The notes: generated by a model from the letters alone, not told the origin. 8,641 nucleotides of DNA from Actinomycetota bacterium (GCA_009702955.1 WLHA01000033.1:1-8641), one strand, 5' to 3'. Counted from the first letter of the stretch, positions 1-6,133 are shown. Translations and numbers: made by a program.

Positions 1-101
1 CAGTTGATGCAGGTCTCCATATCGATGCGCAGCGGAGCCGGCTGCCACTTCGGGTTACGAGTCCTCGACTCAATCCGCTCTTCGCGACCCTCAGATGCCA
101 T
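1..101 (-). CDS. N-terminal fragment of a probable 4Fe-4S ferredoxin (runs off left edge)
   Basis: Only the first 33 codons plus two bases are present, read on the minus strand from ATG at 101. The peptide starts MASEGREERIESRTRNPKWQ and continues with PAPLRIDMETCIN, followed by a codon beginning TG, most simply a Cys. A charged N-terminal tail leading into 'Leu-Arg-Ile-Asp-x-x-x-Cys-Ile-x-Cys' is how many bacterial 4Fe-4S (di-cluster) ferredoxins enter their first CxxCxxC cluster motif, so an electron-transfer role in the cytoplasm is likely. No Shine-Dalgarno sequence is evident, but TACGAT lies at -13 to -8 from the ATG, as expected for a leaderless transcript. The downstream cluster ligands are outside the window, so the family call rests on one visible Cys and its context. 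The 187 bases between this gene and the next (102-288) hold nothing else I can recognise. Confidence 0.5.
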   Translation of the reverse strand, partial: MASEGREERIESRTRNPKWQPAPLRIDMETCIN

Positions 102-108
102 GCCCCGG

Positions 109-114
109 ATCGTA
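109..114 (-). promoter_or_regulatory. Putative -10 box (TACGAT) of a leaderless promoter for the ferredoxin-like gene
   Basis: TACGAT on the minus strand fits the actinobacterial -10 consensus TANNNT. It sits at -13 to -8 from the ATG at 101, so transcription would begin at or next to the A of the start codon. No convincing -35 hexamer is seen. The call gains weight because four other genes in the window show the same spacing. Confidence 0.45.
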
Positions 115-288
115 GGACAGTGAGCGCCCAGAGCGGCACACCTAGGCCGAATTCAGCGACCAGTTCGCCCGCGGCGACGGGTACACGCCATGGGAGCGCG
201 CCGCCCACCGGCAACCCGGCAAGCCAAAACGCAGAGCAGTGAGCACAGCGCCGATTGCCGTTCTCCGCAAACCGAATGATGTATGCGC

Positions 289-1500
289 TCACCCTGTATC
301 TCGGAGGCCTGGTGGTGCTCGCCACTCCCAGGCACCCCCTTCGCCGTCGACTGCTCTCACTAGGCGGAATCCATCGTGTGTTTTTTGAAGATGATGGCGT
401 TTACAGAGCCGCACGAGGTTCTCCAAGCTCGCAGGGCCACCCTCAGCGAAGGGCACGATGTGATCTATCTCTAGTCCAAGACTCATGTCACAGGTCGGTA
501 CTTGGCATACACGGTCGCGTTCTTCAACTGCTGTTCGCAGTGGTGCAGGGATGTGTCGCCCCATATGCGCAACTGTCTTGATATCTACTCCATCAACAAC
601 AAGAAGTTTTAAGAATGCCTCGCCCAAATACTCAGTTGCACTCGCGACAGGGATCGGCCCGACCCCAGCGATCTCGCAGACTTCTCCATGCTCAGTATGC
701 CCACGCTTAAGCGCATCAATGTCGACACGAATATTGATCACGGCGTGAGGGCGACGTCTTTTTGTCTCGCTCACTCCATGCGCAGGCCTTGAAGATGCAT
801 TATTAGCCTTTTCACAGAGTGCTATTAGAGCGTCAGCTGCGTAGGCCTCTGGCCTTTCATGATTTCCACTCTTGCGTGCAGCCTTAAAGACCTCATCCTG
901 TAGTGGCTTGAGAGCGGCCATTACAAGCGCGCCATTGGCAACGGTCATGCGCGCCTTTAGATTGAAAGAACCATCGAGATCTGTCCACGATTTTAAGAAT
1001 CGTGATTTGTGGACCTGCCTGTGGCGCTCTGCCTCGTCAGTGGCCGCTGCAACTACCCGAGAGGTTGCATCTCGTAGATCGCGCACCGTTACATGATTAG
1101 CGAGATTCAAGAGTTGTGTCTCAGTATTAGGTGCCACAATTGCCCCGCGAGCTACCTCGACAGCCTGAGTGCCAGAGAGAGTCCCTGAGCGAAGTGCAGC
1201 CTGGGTAACAGGTAAATGCTGGAGCTGACCAGCGAGCACGACAACCGACTGGGCCTCGTAATGGGCACAGTCAGTCTCGATAGAGAGCCACTCCGAGATG
1301 CTCTTAGCGCCCTGGCCTTTCCAGCCATTCGTCCGCTCAACCTGACCGACACCGATAGTGCGTATCGCATCCCCAAGACGCCGCACTCGCTCCCCCGAAT
1401 TGACCAACCTCGCAGCCCGAGCAGCATCGAAGCAGTCAACCTCCATTGAGGCAAAGCAGGCCTCGAGCTCTGTGGTGAGTTGATCCAGTCGGTCGAACAT
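289..1500 (-). CDS. DUF222 / HNH endonuclease protein (13E12 repeat family), LexA-box controlled
   Basis: A 403-residue protein of the actinobacterial DUF222-HNH (13E12) family, probably a metal-dependent DNA endonuclease. The N-terminal two thirds match the DUF222 pattern. The C-terminal HNH domain is intact: CQVPTC (Cys332 and Cys337), IDH (Asp346-His347), Asn361, then Cys366 and the His369-His370 pair just before KTHDGF. Members are often multi-copy in mycobacteria and behave like mobile or selfish genes; their biological role is unsettled. I chose ATG at 1500 (protein starts MFDRLDQL) over an in-frame ATG at 1530. Members commonly begin with an MF-type start, a TAGAGT -10 box sits at -13 to -8 from 1500, and no ribosome site or -10 box fits 1530. 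The start codon lies inside a perfect LexA operator, so induction on DNA damage is expected. Sampled stretches of the gene run near 52% GC, somewhat below the kinase and MFS genes, which may hint at transfer. Confidence 0.9.
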   Translation of the reverse strand: MFDRLDQLTTELEACFASMEVDCFDAARAARLVNSGERVRRLGDAIRTIGVGQVERTNGWKGQGAKSISEWLSIETDCAHYEAQSVVVLAGQLQHLPVTQAALRSGTLSGTQAVEVARGAIVAPNTETQLLNLANHVTVRDLRDATSRVVAAATDEAERHRQVHKSRFLKSWTDLDGSFNLKARMTVANGALVMAALKPLQDEVFKAARKSGNHERPEAYAADALIALCEKANNASSRPAHGVSETKRRRPHAVINIRVDIDALKRGHTEHGEVCEIAGVGPIPVASATEYLGEAFLKLLVVDGVDIKTVAHMGRHIPAPLRTAVEERDRVCQVPTCDMSLGLEIDHIVPFAEGGPASLENLVRLCKRHHLQKTHDGFRLVRAVDGEGGAWEWRAPPGLRDTG

Positions 1501-1509
1501 ATGTTCGAC
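1492..1509. promoter_or_regulatory. LexA operator (SOS box), perfect 18-bp palindrome
   Basis: GTCGAACATATGTTCGAC is a perfect palindrome, and its core CGAAC-ATAT-GTTCG matches the Gram-positive/actinobacterial LexA consensus CGAAC-N4-GTTCG exactly. It covers the proposed start codon (1500-1498), the inferred transcription start and the last base of the -10 box at 1508-1513, so bound LexA would block initiation. In Mycobacterium tuberculosis several 13E12 genes are known to carry LexA boxes and respond to DNA damage, which fits this pairing. LexA binding here is an inference from the motif. Confidence 0.85.
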
Positions 1510-1513
1510 TCTA
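1508..1513 (-). promoter_or_regulatory. Putative -10 box (TAGAGT) of the HNH endonuclease gene
   Basis: TAGAGT on the minus strand fits TANNNT and lies at -13 to -8 from ATG 1500, suggesting a leaderless mRNA. It abuts the LexA palindrome and shares base 1508 with it. No clear -35 hexamer is visible upstream. Confidence 0.5.
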
Positions 1514-1539
1514 AAACAGGGGTGTGACATTTAAGAAAT

Positions 1540-1596
1540 AAGACCGCCAAGACGACCAAGCCAAGACCACCAAGCCAAGACCGCCAGAAGACCGCC
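1540..1596. repeat. Short degenerate tandem repeats (AAGACSRCC with AAGCC spacers)
   Basis: Five copies of a 9-mer of the form AAGACSRCC occur at 1540-1548, 1549-1557, 1563-1571, 1577-1585 and 1588-1596. AAGCC occupies the gaps at 1558-1562 and 1572-1576, giving a partial 14-bp period (AAGACGACCAAGCC, then AAGACCACCAAGCC). The patch lies just upstream of the HNH gene, in the divergent spacer before the SCP2 gene. It looks like slippage-generated microsatellite-type DNA; a protein-binding role is possible but unsupported. Confidence 0.7.
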
Positions 1597-1656
1597 ACCC
1601 CAGCACAGAGAAGGAAGATGACACTCAGCCTCCCCCGTCGCTAGCATCAGCCCTTA

Positions 1657-1676
1657 CTGGCACGACCTCGTGCCAG
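1657..1676. promoter_or_regulatory. Perfect inverted repeat, candidate operator upstream of the SCP2 gene
   Basis: CTGGCACGACCTCGTGCCAG consists of two 9-bp perfect arms around a central CC. It ends 40 bases before the GTG start at 1717, about where a -35 region would fall if CATAAT at 1700-1705 is the -10 box. The size and symmetry suit a dimeric repressor such as a TetR-family protein, a class that often controls lipid-metabolism genes in actinobacteria. No T-run follows it on either strand and no gene ends nearby, so a terminator is unlikely. The regulator is not in this window. Confidence 0.5.
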
Positions 1677-1706
1677 CGCTTCTTGAGATCCATCCTCTAC
1701 ATAATC

Positions 1707-1711
1707 AGGAG
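1707..1711 (+). promoter_or_regulatory. Ribosome binding site AGGAG of the SCP2 gene
   Basis: AGGAG ends five bases before the GTG at 1717 and decides that non-ATG start. It is one of only two clear Shine-Dalgarno sites in the window; the other precedes the dehydrogenase at 6014. Confidence 0.7.
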
Positions 1712-1716
1712 ACCCA

Positions 1717-2121
1717 GTGTCTAAGCATCCGTTTCTGTCCGATGAGTGGTTCGCAATAGTTGGCAAACTTATTGAGGACCATGGCGCCGACGCACCTGCG
1801 CACGCCAACATGGTCATGAACCTCACCGTTACAGATACCCCATTCGGCGCAGAGCGTCACCTCCACATGGGGACCGCCGATGGCAAGGGTCGCGTTGGTA
1901 TCGGCCACGATGCAGCAGGCGAGATCACCATCACGACCGACTACGACACCGCTAAGCAGATCTTCGTCTCGGGCGATCCACAGGCCGGGATGCAGGCCAT
2001 GATGTCTGGCAAGTTAAAGATTCAAGGCGATATGTCCAAGCTCATGTCGATGGCTCAGCAAGGTGGCGGCCCAGCTGGAGGCCCAGCACTTGCAGAGGCC
2101 ATCCAGGGCATTACTGAGTAG
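1717..2121 (+). CDS. SCP2 sterol-carrier domain protein
   Basis: A 134-residue protein that is essentially one SCP2 (sterol-carrier protein 2) domain. Members form a small soluble fold with a hydrophobic cavity that binds fatty acyl-CoA, sterols or other lipids. Recognisable features are the aspartate/threonine-rich strand ITITTDYDTAKQIFVSGDPQ followed by AGMQAMMSGKLKIQGDMSKL, the usual C-terminal signature of bacterial members. The tail is Gly/Pro-rich (QQGGGPAGGPALAE). There is no signal peptide or membrane segment, so it should be cytoplasmic. The GTG start is supported by AGGAG five bases upstream. It is transcribed alone: a terminator follows at 2197-2220, and the gene to its left is divergent. 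A perfect 20-bp inverted repeat upstream suggests repressor control. The ligand cannot be inferred from sequence. Confidence 0.88.
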   Translation: MSKHPFLSDEWFAIVGKLIEDHGADAPAHANMVMNLTVTDTPFGAERHLHMGTADGKGRVGIGHDAAGEITITTDYDTAKQIFVSGDPQAGMQAMMSGKLKIQGDMSKLMSMAQQGGGPAGGPALAEAIQGITE

Positions 2122-2144
2122 TTCGATCGCTCAACAAATTCGTG

Positions 2145-2162
2145 AGGACTTCTAGTCCTTTT
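2145..2162 (+). terminator. Weak hairpin with T-run after the SCP2 gene
   Basis: AGGACT (2145-2150) pairs with AGTCCT (2154-2159) across a 3-base loop, and TTTT covers 2159-2162. The stem is only six base pairs. It lies 23 bases after the SCP2 stop and may assist the stronger terminator further downstream. Confidence 0.4.
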
Positions 2163-2196
2163 GAAGTAGCGAATTCTTATAAGCACTCCATGAGAG

Positions 2197-2220
2197 CGGG
2201 GGCCGAGAGGCCTCCGTTTT
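2197..2220 (+). terminator. Intrinsic terminator with GAGA tetraloop after the SCP2 gene
   Basis: CGGGGGCC (2197-2204) pairs with GGCCTCCG (2209-2216), giving eight pairs including one G-U, closed by the stable GNRA loop GAGA. TTTT follows at 2217-2220. This is a classic rho-independent terminator for the plus strand. It ends 35 bases before the next gene, so the downstream MFS gene probably has its own promoter. Confidence 0.8.
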
Positions 2221-2243
2221 CGCGTTATTGCGTCGCGACTGCG

Positions 2244-2249
2244 TAGCCT
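2244..2249 (+). promoter_or_regulatory. Putative -10 box (TAGCCT) of a leaderless promoter for the MFS_3 gene
   Basis: TAGCCT fits TANNNT and sits at -12 to -7 from ATG 2256. Only 35 bases separate the upstream terminator from the start codon, and no Shine-Dalgarno sequence is present, which favours a leaderless transcript. The -35 region (around 2221-2226, CGCGTT) is weak. Confidence 0.45.
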
Positions 2250-2255
2250 GAACCC

Positions 2256-3506
2256 ATGGCACGCAGCGCAAGCCGACCCGCACCCCGCCCGGGTACAGCA
2301 GGATCTGCGTTACGCCATCGAGATTTCCGCATCGTCTGGGCAGGCACATTTACCTCGAACATCGGGACGTGGATGCAGAACGTGCTCCTCGGAGCATGGG
2401 GATGGGAACTCACGCACTCGGCTACCTACGTCGGAATTCTTTACTTCGCACAGCTTGGGCCACTTCTCCTCCTCTCCGTATTTGGCGGAGTGCTCGCTGA
2501 CGTACTTGACCGAAGGCGCCTCCTTGTAATCACCCAACTTGAGCAATTAGTTGGATCGCTTGTACTTGCCGGCCTCGCGATGTCAGACAATCCGCCGCTA
2601 GCCGGAATCGCTCTCTGCGTGCTTGCTATTGGAGTCGGTAACGCTTTCGCCGCGCCCTCGATGGGCGCAATAATGCCAACGCTCGTACCGCGTGAAGATA
2701 TTCCAGGCTCGGTCTCGCTGCAGTCGGTGCAGATGAACCTCTCGCGAGTAATCGGCCCTGCAATCGGTGCACCGCTCTATGCAGTATTCGGAGCAGCACC
2801 GGTATTTGCAATCAATGCAGCGACCTACCTATTCGCGATCGTGAGCTTGATGGTTGCGAAATTCCCGAGGCTCTCTCCCCATCCTCCAACGGAACGCGGC
2901 CTCGCACGACTCTCATCAGGATTTCGCATCGCATGGAATGACCCTCTGATCAGGCGCATTCTGATCACGCTCACGATCTTCTCATTCTTCTCGCTTACTT
3001 TCGTGGGGCTAATGCCTGCAATCGCAGCACAGAACTTTGGGATTAGACCCAAGAGCACTGCGTATGGAGCTCTATACGCAGTATTCGGGTTCGGCGCGGC
3101 GATGGGGGCCATCTCCGTCGGAACGATTCTGCATGGCCGCAGCAAGGAAGGCATCGTGCGCATTGGTCTCGTAGCGTTCGCTGTTCTACTAGCCGTATTC
3201 GCATGTATTCGTAACCCCTTCTGGGCATTCCCAGCAGTATGCATACTTGGATTCGCTTATTTTGCAGTGATCACAGCCCTCTCAACGGTGCTTCAGTCTC
3301 ACCTTGAAAACGCGGTGCGCGGAAGGGTCATGGCTCTGTGGATCATGGCGTTCGGAGGGACGGTGCCTATTGGCGTGCTCTTCGGCGGGTGGATCGAGAA
3401 CTTGATCGGGATCAGCGCGGTCATGCTCTATGGAGCAGTGGTAGCGCTCTACCTCGCGTATTACTCGGATCTAAAGAACGCACATCGCGCGCACCGCGCC
3501 GCGTAA
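2256..3506 (+). CDS. MFS transporter, MFS_3 / EntS-like exporter
   Basis: A 416-residue inner-membrane transporter of the major facilitator superfamily, of the MFS_3 ('transmembrane secretion effector'/EntS) type. The family typically has about 12 transmembrane helices and exports siderophores, drugs or metabolites by proton antiport. The N-terminus is a basic cytosolic tail (Arg/Pro-rich, residues 1-25) followed by the first helix with the family-typical FRIVWAG...SNIGTWMQ. Motif A is clear between helices 2 and 3 at residues 77-88 (GGVLADVLDRRR). A cytosolic loop with PHPPTERGLARLSSGF separates the two halves. Length is normal and the C-terminus is basic (DLKNAHRAHRAA). ATG 2256 is preceded by a TAGCCT -10 box rather than a ribosome site. 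It is convergent with the DHA2-type exporter, with only 32 bases between the stops. Substrate unknown. Confidence 0.9.
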   Translation: MARSASRPAPRPGTAGSALRHRDFRIVWAGTFTSNIGTWMQNVLLGAWGWELTHSATYVGILYFAQLGPLLLLSVFGGVLADVLDRRRLLVITQLEQLVGSLVLAGLAMSDNPPLAGIALCVLAIGVGNAFAAPSMGAIMPTLVPREDIPGSVSLQSVQMNLSRVIGPAIGAPLYAVFGAAPVFAINAATYLFAIVSLMVAKFPRLSPHPPTERGLARLSSGFRIAWNDPLIRRILITLTIFSFFSLTFVGLMPAIAAQNFGIRPKSTAYGALYAVFGFGAAMGAISVGTILHGRSKEGIVRIGLVAFAVLLAVFACIRNPFWAFPAVCILGFAYFAVITALSTVLQSHLENAVRGRVMALWIMAFGGTVPIGVLFGGWIENLIGISAVMLYGAVVALYLAYYSDLKNAHRAHRAA

Positions 3507-3538
3507 CCGTTCGCAGCGAACAGAGCACCCGGAGACCT

Positions 3539-4954
3539 TTACGCGCGTCGCCCTCGCTTCGGCAGAAATGCTGATGCAGTAATACCGACCACGGCGATCA
3601 CTCCGCCGATTATGTACGCCTCACTAAACGAAGATGCTGAGCGCCCTCCGCCTTGAATTGTTGAGAGCACCTGGATACCGGCAACAGTGCCGATCGCCGC
3701 CACCATTTGCTGAGCTGCGTTCGCGACTCCTTGGTCGTCATGCGAGACGGTATTGGCGGCGCTCGAGACCAGCGATGGTGATGCTGTCCCCATACCGAAA
3801 CCAGAGAGAAACAACCCTGCGTATACAAGACCAATCATTGAGAATGCTGCAGCAGATGCGAAGACGCCCATCGATATCACTAGAGCGCTTAAGCCAATGA
3901 CTGCGCTCCTCCTCGCGCCGATGCGCGCTGCGACATACCCCGCCGCTGCAGCACAGAGACTAAATGTGAGGGGGCGCAGAATTGAGGCACCTGCGGTCTG
4001 CGATACCGAGTATCCAAAACGGTATTGAAGCAATAAGGGCGTGACAATAAATCCGCCCATATATGCGAAGTTGGAGGCGAATTGAGCGGAGAGCGATGCC
4101 GAGAAACTGCGTTGTTTGAAGAACTCAAGCGGCAGCAACGGATGCAGAGCAACTCGCTCAACACGAATGAAGAGTATGTAGCCAATAACTGAAGTAATCG
4201 CGAGTATCGCAACGATTGGCTGCGACCATCCAGAGCGACCCCCGATGGTTAAAGCAAGCAAGGCACTAACTGTCCCTACTGCGAGCCACGCGGCGCCGGC
4301 AATGTCAATCGGTTGACGCTCACGGCGCGGCGCTTCGCGAAGCACGACATACCCAAGTACAAATGCAGCGATAGAGAACGGCGCCTGAGCAATAAAGAGT
4401 GAACGCCATCCAAATATCTCTACGAGTGGTCCTCCTGCAATTACACCGATTACCGGCGCGCCAGCACCAACAAGGGACCACCAACCCATGGCTTTTACGC
4501 GCTCTTTAGGGGGGAAGGCTCGCATCACCAAGGCCATCGCCGTTGGGCCCATAGCTGCCCCTGGAATTGCACCAAGGATGCGGAACGCAATTAGTGACGG
4601 ACCGTTCCACGCGAACGCAGTCAGGATCGATCCGACGGTAAAGCCGAGTAGCCCAATTAGGTAGACGCGCCGAAGGCCCCAGACGTCCCCAAGTTTTCCG
4701 AATAGCGGCATCGTCAAGGCAACAGCAAGCAGCGGCCCTGTCACGACCCAAGTTAGGGATGCAGTGTTGGTGCCGAGATCCCCTGCAACTGTCGCTAGAG
4801 AGACGCCGATGATCGTGATGAGTGCGCCGGAGACAAATACACCAGCAAGAACTGCACCAAGGACCCACCAGCGATAGTGAGGGCCATCGTGGAGCCGCAG
4901 TCGCCCCTTGACTTCGTCTAACTCTGTTGGTTCAGACTCTGTTGGTTCAGGCAC
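3539..4954 (-). CDS. MFS transporter, DHA2 / EmrB-QacA-like 14-TM exporter
   Basis: A 471-residue drug:H+ antiporter of the DHA2 (14-helix) branch of the MFS, expected in the cytoplasmic membrane. The acidic N-terminal tail leads into the first helix at RWWVLGAVLAGVFV. Motif A follows (GKLGDVWGLRR). A motif C-like antiporter signature, GAGAPVIGVIAGGPLVEIFGWR, fits exporters of this class. The middle contains the extra helices between the two six-helix bundles, and the C-terminus ends FLPKRGRRA. Two starts are possible. GTG 4984 directly abuts a candidate -10 box (TAGGCT) and has no ribosome site. GTG 4954 has GAGAG seven bases upstream and lies about 24 bases downstream of the predicted transcription start, so I prefer it; the longer form adds ten residues. 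A perfect 15-bp duplication falls in the tail. The gene is monocistronic; the substrate cannot be deduced. Confidence 0.88.
   Translation of the reverse strand: MPEPTESEPTELDEVKGRLRLHDGPHYRWWVLGAVLAGVFVSGALITIIGVSLATVAGDLGTNTASLTWVVTGPLLAVALTMPLFGKLGDVWGLRRVYLIGLLGFTVGSILTAFAWNGPSLIAFRILGAIPGAAMGPTAMALVMRAFPPKERVKAMGWWSLVGAGAPVIGVIAGGPLVEIFGWRSLFIAQAPFSIAAFVLGYVVLREAPRRERQPIDIAGAAWLAVGTVSALLALTIGGRSGWSQPIVAILAITSVIGYILFIRVERVALHPLLPLEFFKQRSFSASLSAQFASNFAYMGGFIVTPLLLQYRFGYSVSQTAGASILRPLTFSLCAAAAGYVAARIGARRSAVIGLSALVISMGVFASAAAFSMIGLVYAGLFLSGFGMGTASPSLVSSAANTVSHDDQGVANAAQQMVAAIGTVAGIQVLSTIQGGGRSASSFSEAYIIGGVIAVVGITASAFLPKRGRRA
4921..4950. repeat. Perfect 15-bp tandem duplication inside the DHA2 exporter gene
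   Basis: ACTCTGTTGGTTCAG occurs twice back to back (4921-4935 and 4936-4950). On the minus strand it encodes a repeated Glu-Pro-Thr-Glu unit in the acidic cytosolic N-terminal tail. It stays in frame and looks like a recent slippage duplication. Confidence 0.85.
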
Positions 4955-4984
4955 TCTGAGACTCTCGAACGGTAGGGGACCCAC

Positions 4985-5013
4985 AGCCTACGGTGGAGAG
5001 TCTTCACTGACAG
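4985..5013 (-). promoter_or_regulatory. Candidate promoter of the DHA2 exporter gene
   Basis: On the minus strand, CTGTCA (plus-strand 5008-5013; four of six match TTGACA) lies 17 bases upstream of TAGGCT (4985-4990; fits TANNNT). Transcription would start near 4978, inside the ten-codon extension of the longer reading frame, which supports translation from GTG 4954. It lies just beyond the terminator hairpin of the upstream dehydrogenase. Confidence 0.45.
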
Positions 5014-5027
5014 GGCTGGAGCACGCC

Positions 5028-5063
5028 AAACGAGCACGGGCCCCGGATTGCTCCAGGGCCCGT
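5028..5063 (-). terminator. Hairpin terminator with GCAA tetraloop after the dehydrogenase
   Basis: Read on the minus strand, ACGGGCCCTGGA pairs with TCCGGGGCCCGT over 12 base pairs (one G-U), closed by the GNRA loop GCAA. The following GCTCGTTT is a poor but present U-run (plus-strand 5028-5035). The stem begins 63 bases after the dehydrogenase stop codon. The stem is symmetric, but the plus-strand read has a TTGC loop and is followed by TCTCACAAATTTT; no plus-strand gene ends here, so minus-strand use is assumed. Confidence 0.65.
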
Positions 5064-5126
5064 TCTCACAAATTTTCTGTCCCTTGCTCTACCGCTCCAA
5101 TGGCGACTTCGCAGGCTCTTGAATAT

Positions 5127-6014
5127 TTACTTCTTGACTAAACCAGTCGGTGCAGCTGCCTGAAGTTGAGCAACAGTCCAACGCTCCTGGTCATTCGAGA
5201 TCTTCTCAGCGAGGCTCCACGGAGCGCAGCGCTGAACCGCGTCACCCTGAACGAGGAAGGTCTCGCCGGTAAACGGGCAGTCCTCTGTAGCGAGGTACGC
5301 AACCATTGGGGAGACATTTGCAGGTGCCCATACATCAAACTTCGCAGCATCTGTAGGTGCTTTTACAACCTCGGAGAGCCCTGGTGCGCCCTCGGTCATG
5401 CGTGTACGCGCAGCCGGTGCAATCGCGTTTGAGCGCACTCCATAGCGATCGAGCTCCATAGCGATGATCTGCGAGAAGGAAGCGATTCCACTCTTCGCAG
5501 CGCCGTAGTTTGATTGCCCAGGATTACCGAAGATTCCAGAGGTTGAGGACGTGTTGATGATCGCTGCCTTATTCGTCTTCCCTGCTTTGGTCTGCTCACG
5601 CCAGTAGGCAGCGGCAAAACGTGTTGGAGCAAAGTGACCCTTGAGGTGAACGTGAATTACTGCGTCCCACTCTTGCTCGCTCATGTTCACAAGCACGCGG
5701 TCTCTAAGAATTCCAGCGTTGTTCACGAGAACGTGGAGGTCGCCAAAGGTATCCACTGCGGTCTGCACAAGGCGCTGAGCACCCTCCCAATCGGCGACGT
5801 TGTCTACGTTTGCTACAGCCTCGCCACCCATCGCAAGAATCTCATCGACGACAACCTGCGCTGCAGCACGATCAGCTCCGGAACCATCTACGTTTCCACC
5901 AAGATCGTTTACAACTACCTTTGCGCCCTCAGATGCAAAGAGGAGTGCGTGCTCACGGCCAAGGCCACCGCCAGCACCAGTAATAATTGCAACGCGCCCA
6001 TCGAGTGCACCCAT
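5127..6014 (-). CDS. Short-chain dehydrogenase/reductase, MFE-2 / HSD17B4-like 3-hydroxyacyl-CoA dehydrogenase type
   Basis: A 295-residue classical SDR, NAD(P)-dependent and cytoplasmic. The cofactor motif TGAGGGLG is at residues 12-19. The stretch NDLGGNVDGSGAD (36-48), with an extra loop, is typical of the dehydrogenase units of peroxisomal multifunctional enzyme type 2 and its actinobacterial relatives, which oxidise 3-hydroxyacyl-CoA esters in fatty-acid or sterol side-chain beta-oxidation. NNAG is at 98-101, and Ser157, Tyr170 and Lys174 form the catalytic set (YGAAK). The usual active-site Asn region reads VHLKG, a His variant that I believe is normal for the MFE-2 group. The ATG at 6014 is chosen over an upstream in-frame ATG at 6107 because AGGGAGA lies seven bases before it and the Rossmann strand starts at once. 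The gap to the kinase upstream is 119 bases, so co-transcription is possible. A hairpin terminator follows. The exact substrate is an inference. Confidence 0.88.
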   Translation of the reverse strand: MGALDGRVAIITGAGGGLGREHALLFASEGAKVVVNDLGGNVDGSGADRAAAQVVVDEILAMGGEAVANVDNVADWEGAQRLVQTAVDTFGDLHVLVNNAGILRDRVLVNMSEQEWDAVIHVHLKGHFAPTRFAAAYWREQTKAGKTNKAAIINTSSTSGIFGNPGQSNYGAAKSGIASFSQIIAMELDRYGVRSNAIAPAARTRMTEGAPGLSEVVKAPTDAAKFDVWAPANVSPMVAYLATEDCPFTGETFLVQGDAVQRCAPWSLAEKISNDQERWTVAQLQAAAPTGLVKK

Positions 6015-6020
6015 CTGTAT

Positions 6021-6027
6021 TCTCCCT
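6021..6027 (-). promoter_or_regulatory. Ribosome binding site AGGGAGA of the dehydrogenase
   Basis: AGGGAGA on the minus strand occupies -13 to -7 from ATG 6014 and fixes this start rather than ATG 6107, which lies 93 bases upstream. Unlike most genes in the window, this one shows no -10 box at the leaderless position, consistent with a leadered or read-through mRNA. Confidence 0.7.
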
Positions 6028-6133
6028 AACGATTGCCGGAGCCACCTCTGTTGGAGGCCCTCATTGAACCTATGGAGATTAGGCCTTAGACCAGAGCGAG
6101 CGCACAACGCGGAGGCAACACGCGAAGAACTAC

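Noticed and set aside
102..288. Possible tRNA or small RNA in the 187-base spacer
   Set aside because: No cloverleaf, CCA-type end, strong hairpin with T-run or promoter pair could be found by eye.
153..335. Open frame on the minus strand between the ferredoxin-like gene and the HNH gene
   Set aside because: Arg/Cys-rich composition, no recognisable domain, overlaps the HNH stop, and no promoter or ribosome site at its start.
1498..1530. ATG at 1530 as start of the HNH protein
   Set aside because: Neither a -10 box nor a ribosome site fits it, and LexA bound at 1492-1509 would sit inside the coding region; ATG 1500 fits both the promoter and the family's usual MF start.
1152..1598. Minus-strand 148-residue frame overlapping the HNH gene start and the repeat patch
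   Set aside because: It is a frame shadow of the HNH gene; the hydrophobic start comes from translating the repeats, and nothing supports expression.
1700..1705. CATAAT as a firm -10 box for the SCP2 gene
   Set aside because: It would start transcription after the AGGAG ribosome site that the gene clearly has, and no matching -35 is seen; the true promoter remains unclear.
3509..3521. Hairpin GTTCGCAGCGAAC between the convergent MFS genes as a bidirectional terminator
   Set aside because: Only five base pairs with a three-base loop and no T-run on either side.
6015..6107. Longer N-terminus for the dehydrogenase, from ATG 6107
   Set aside because: The extra 31 residues are not SDR-like, and a good AGGGAGA ribosome site lies before ATG 6014.
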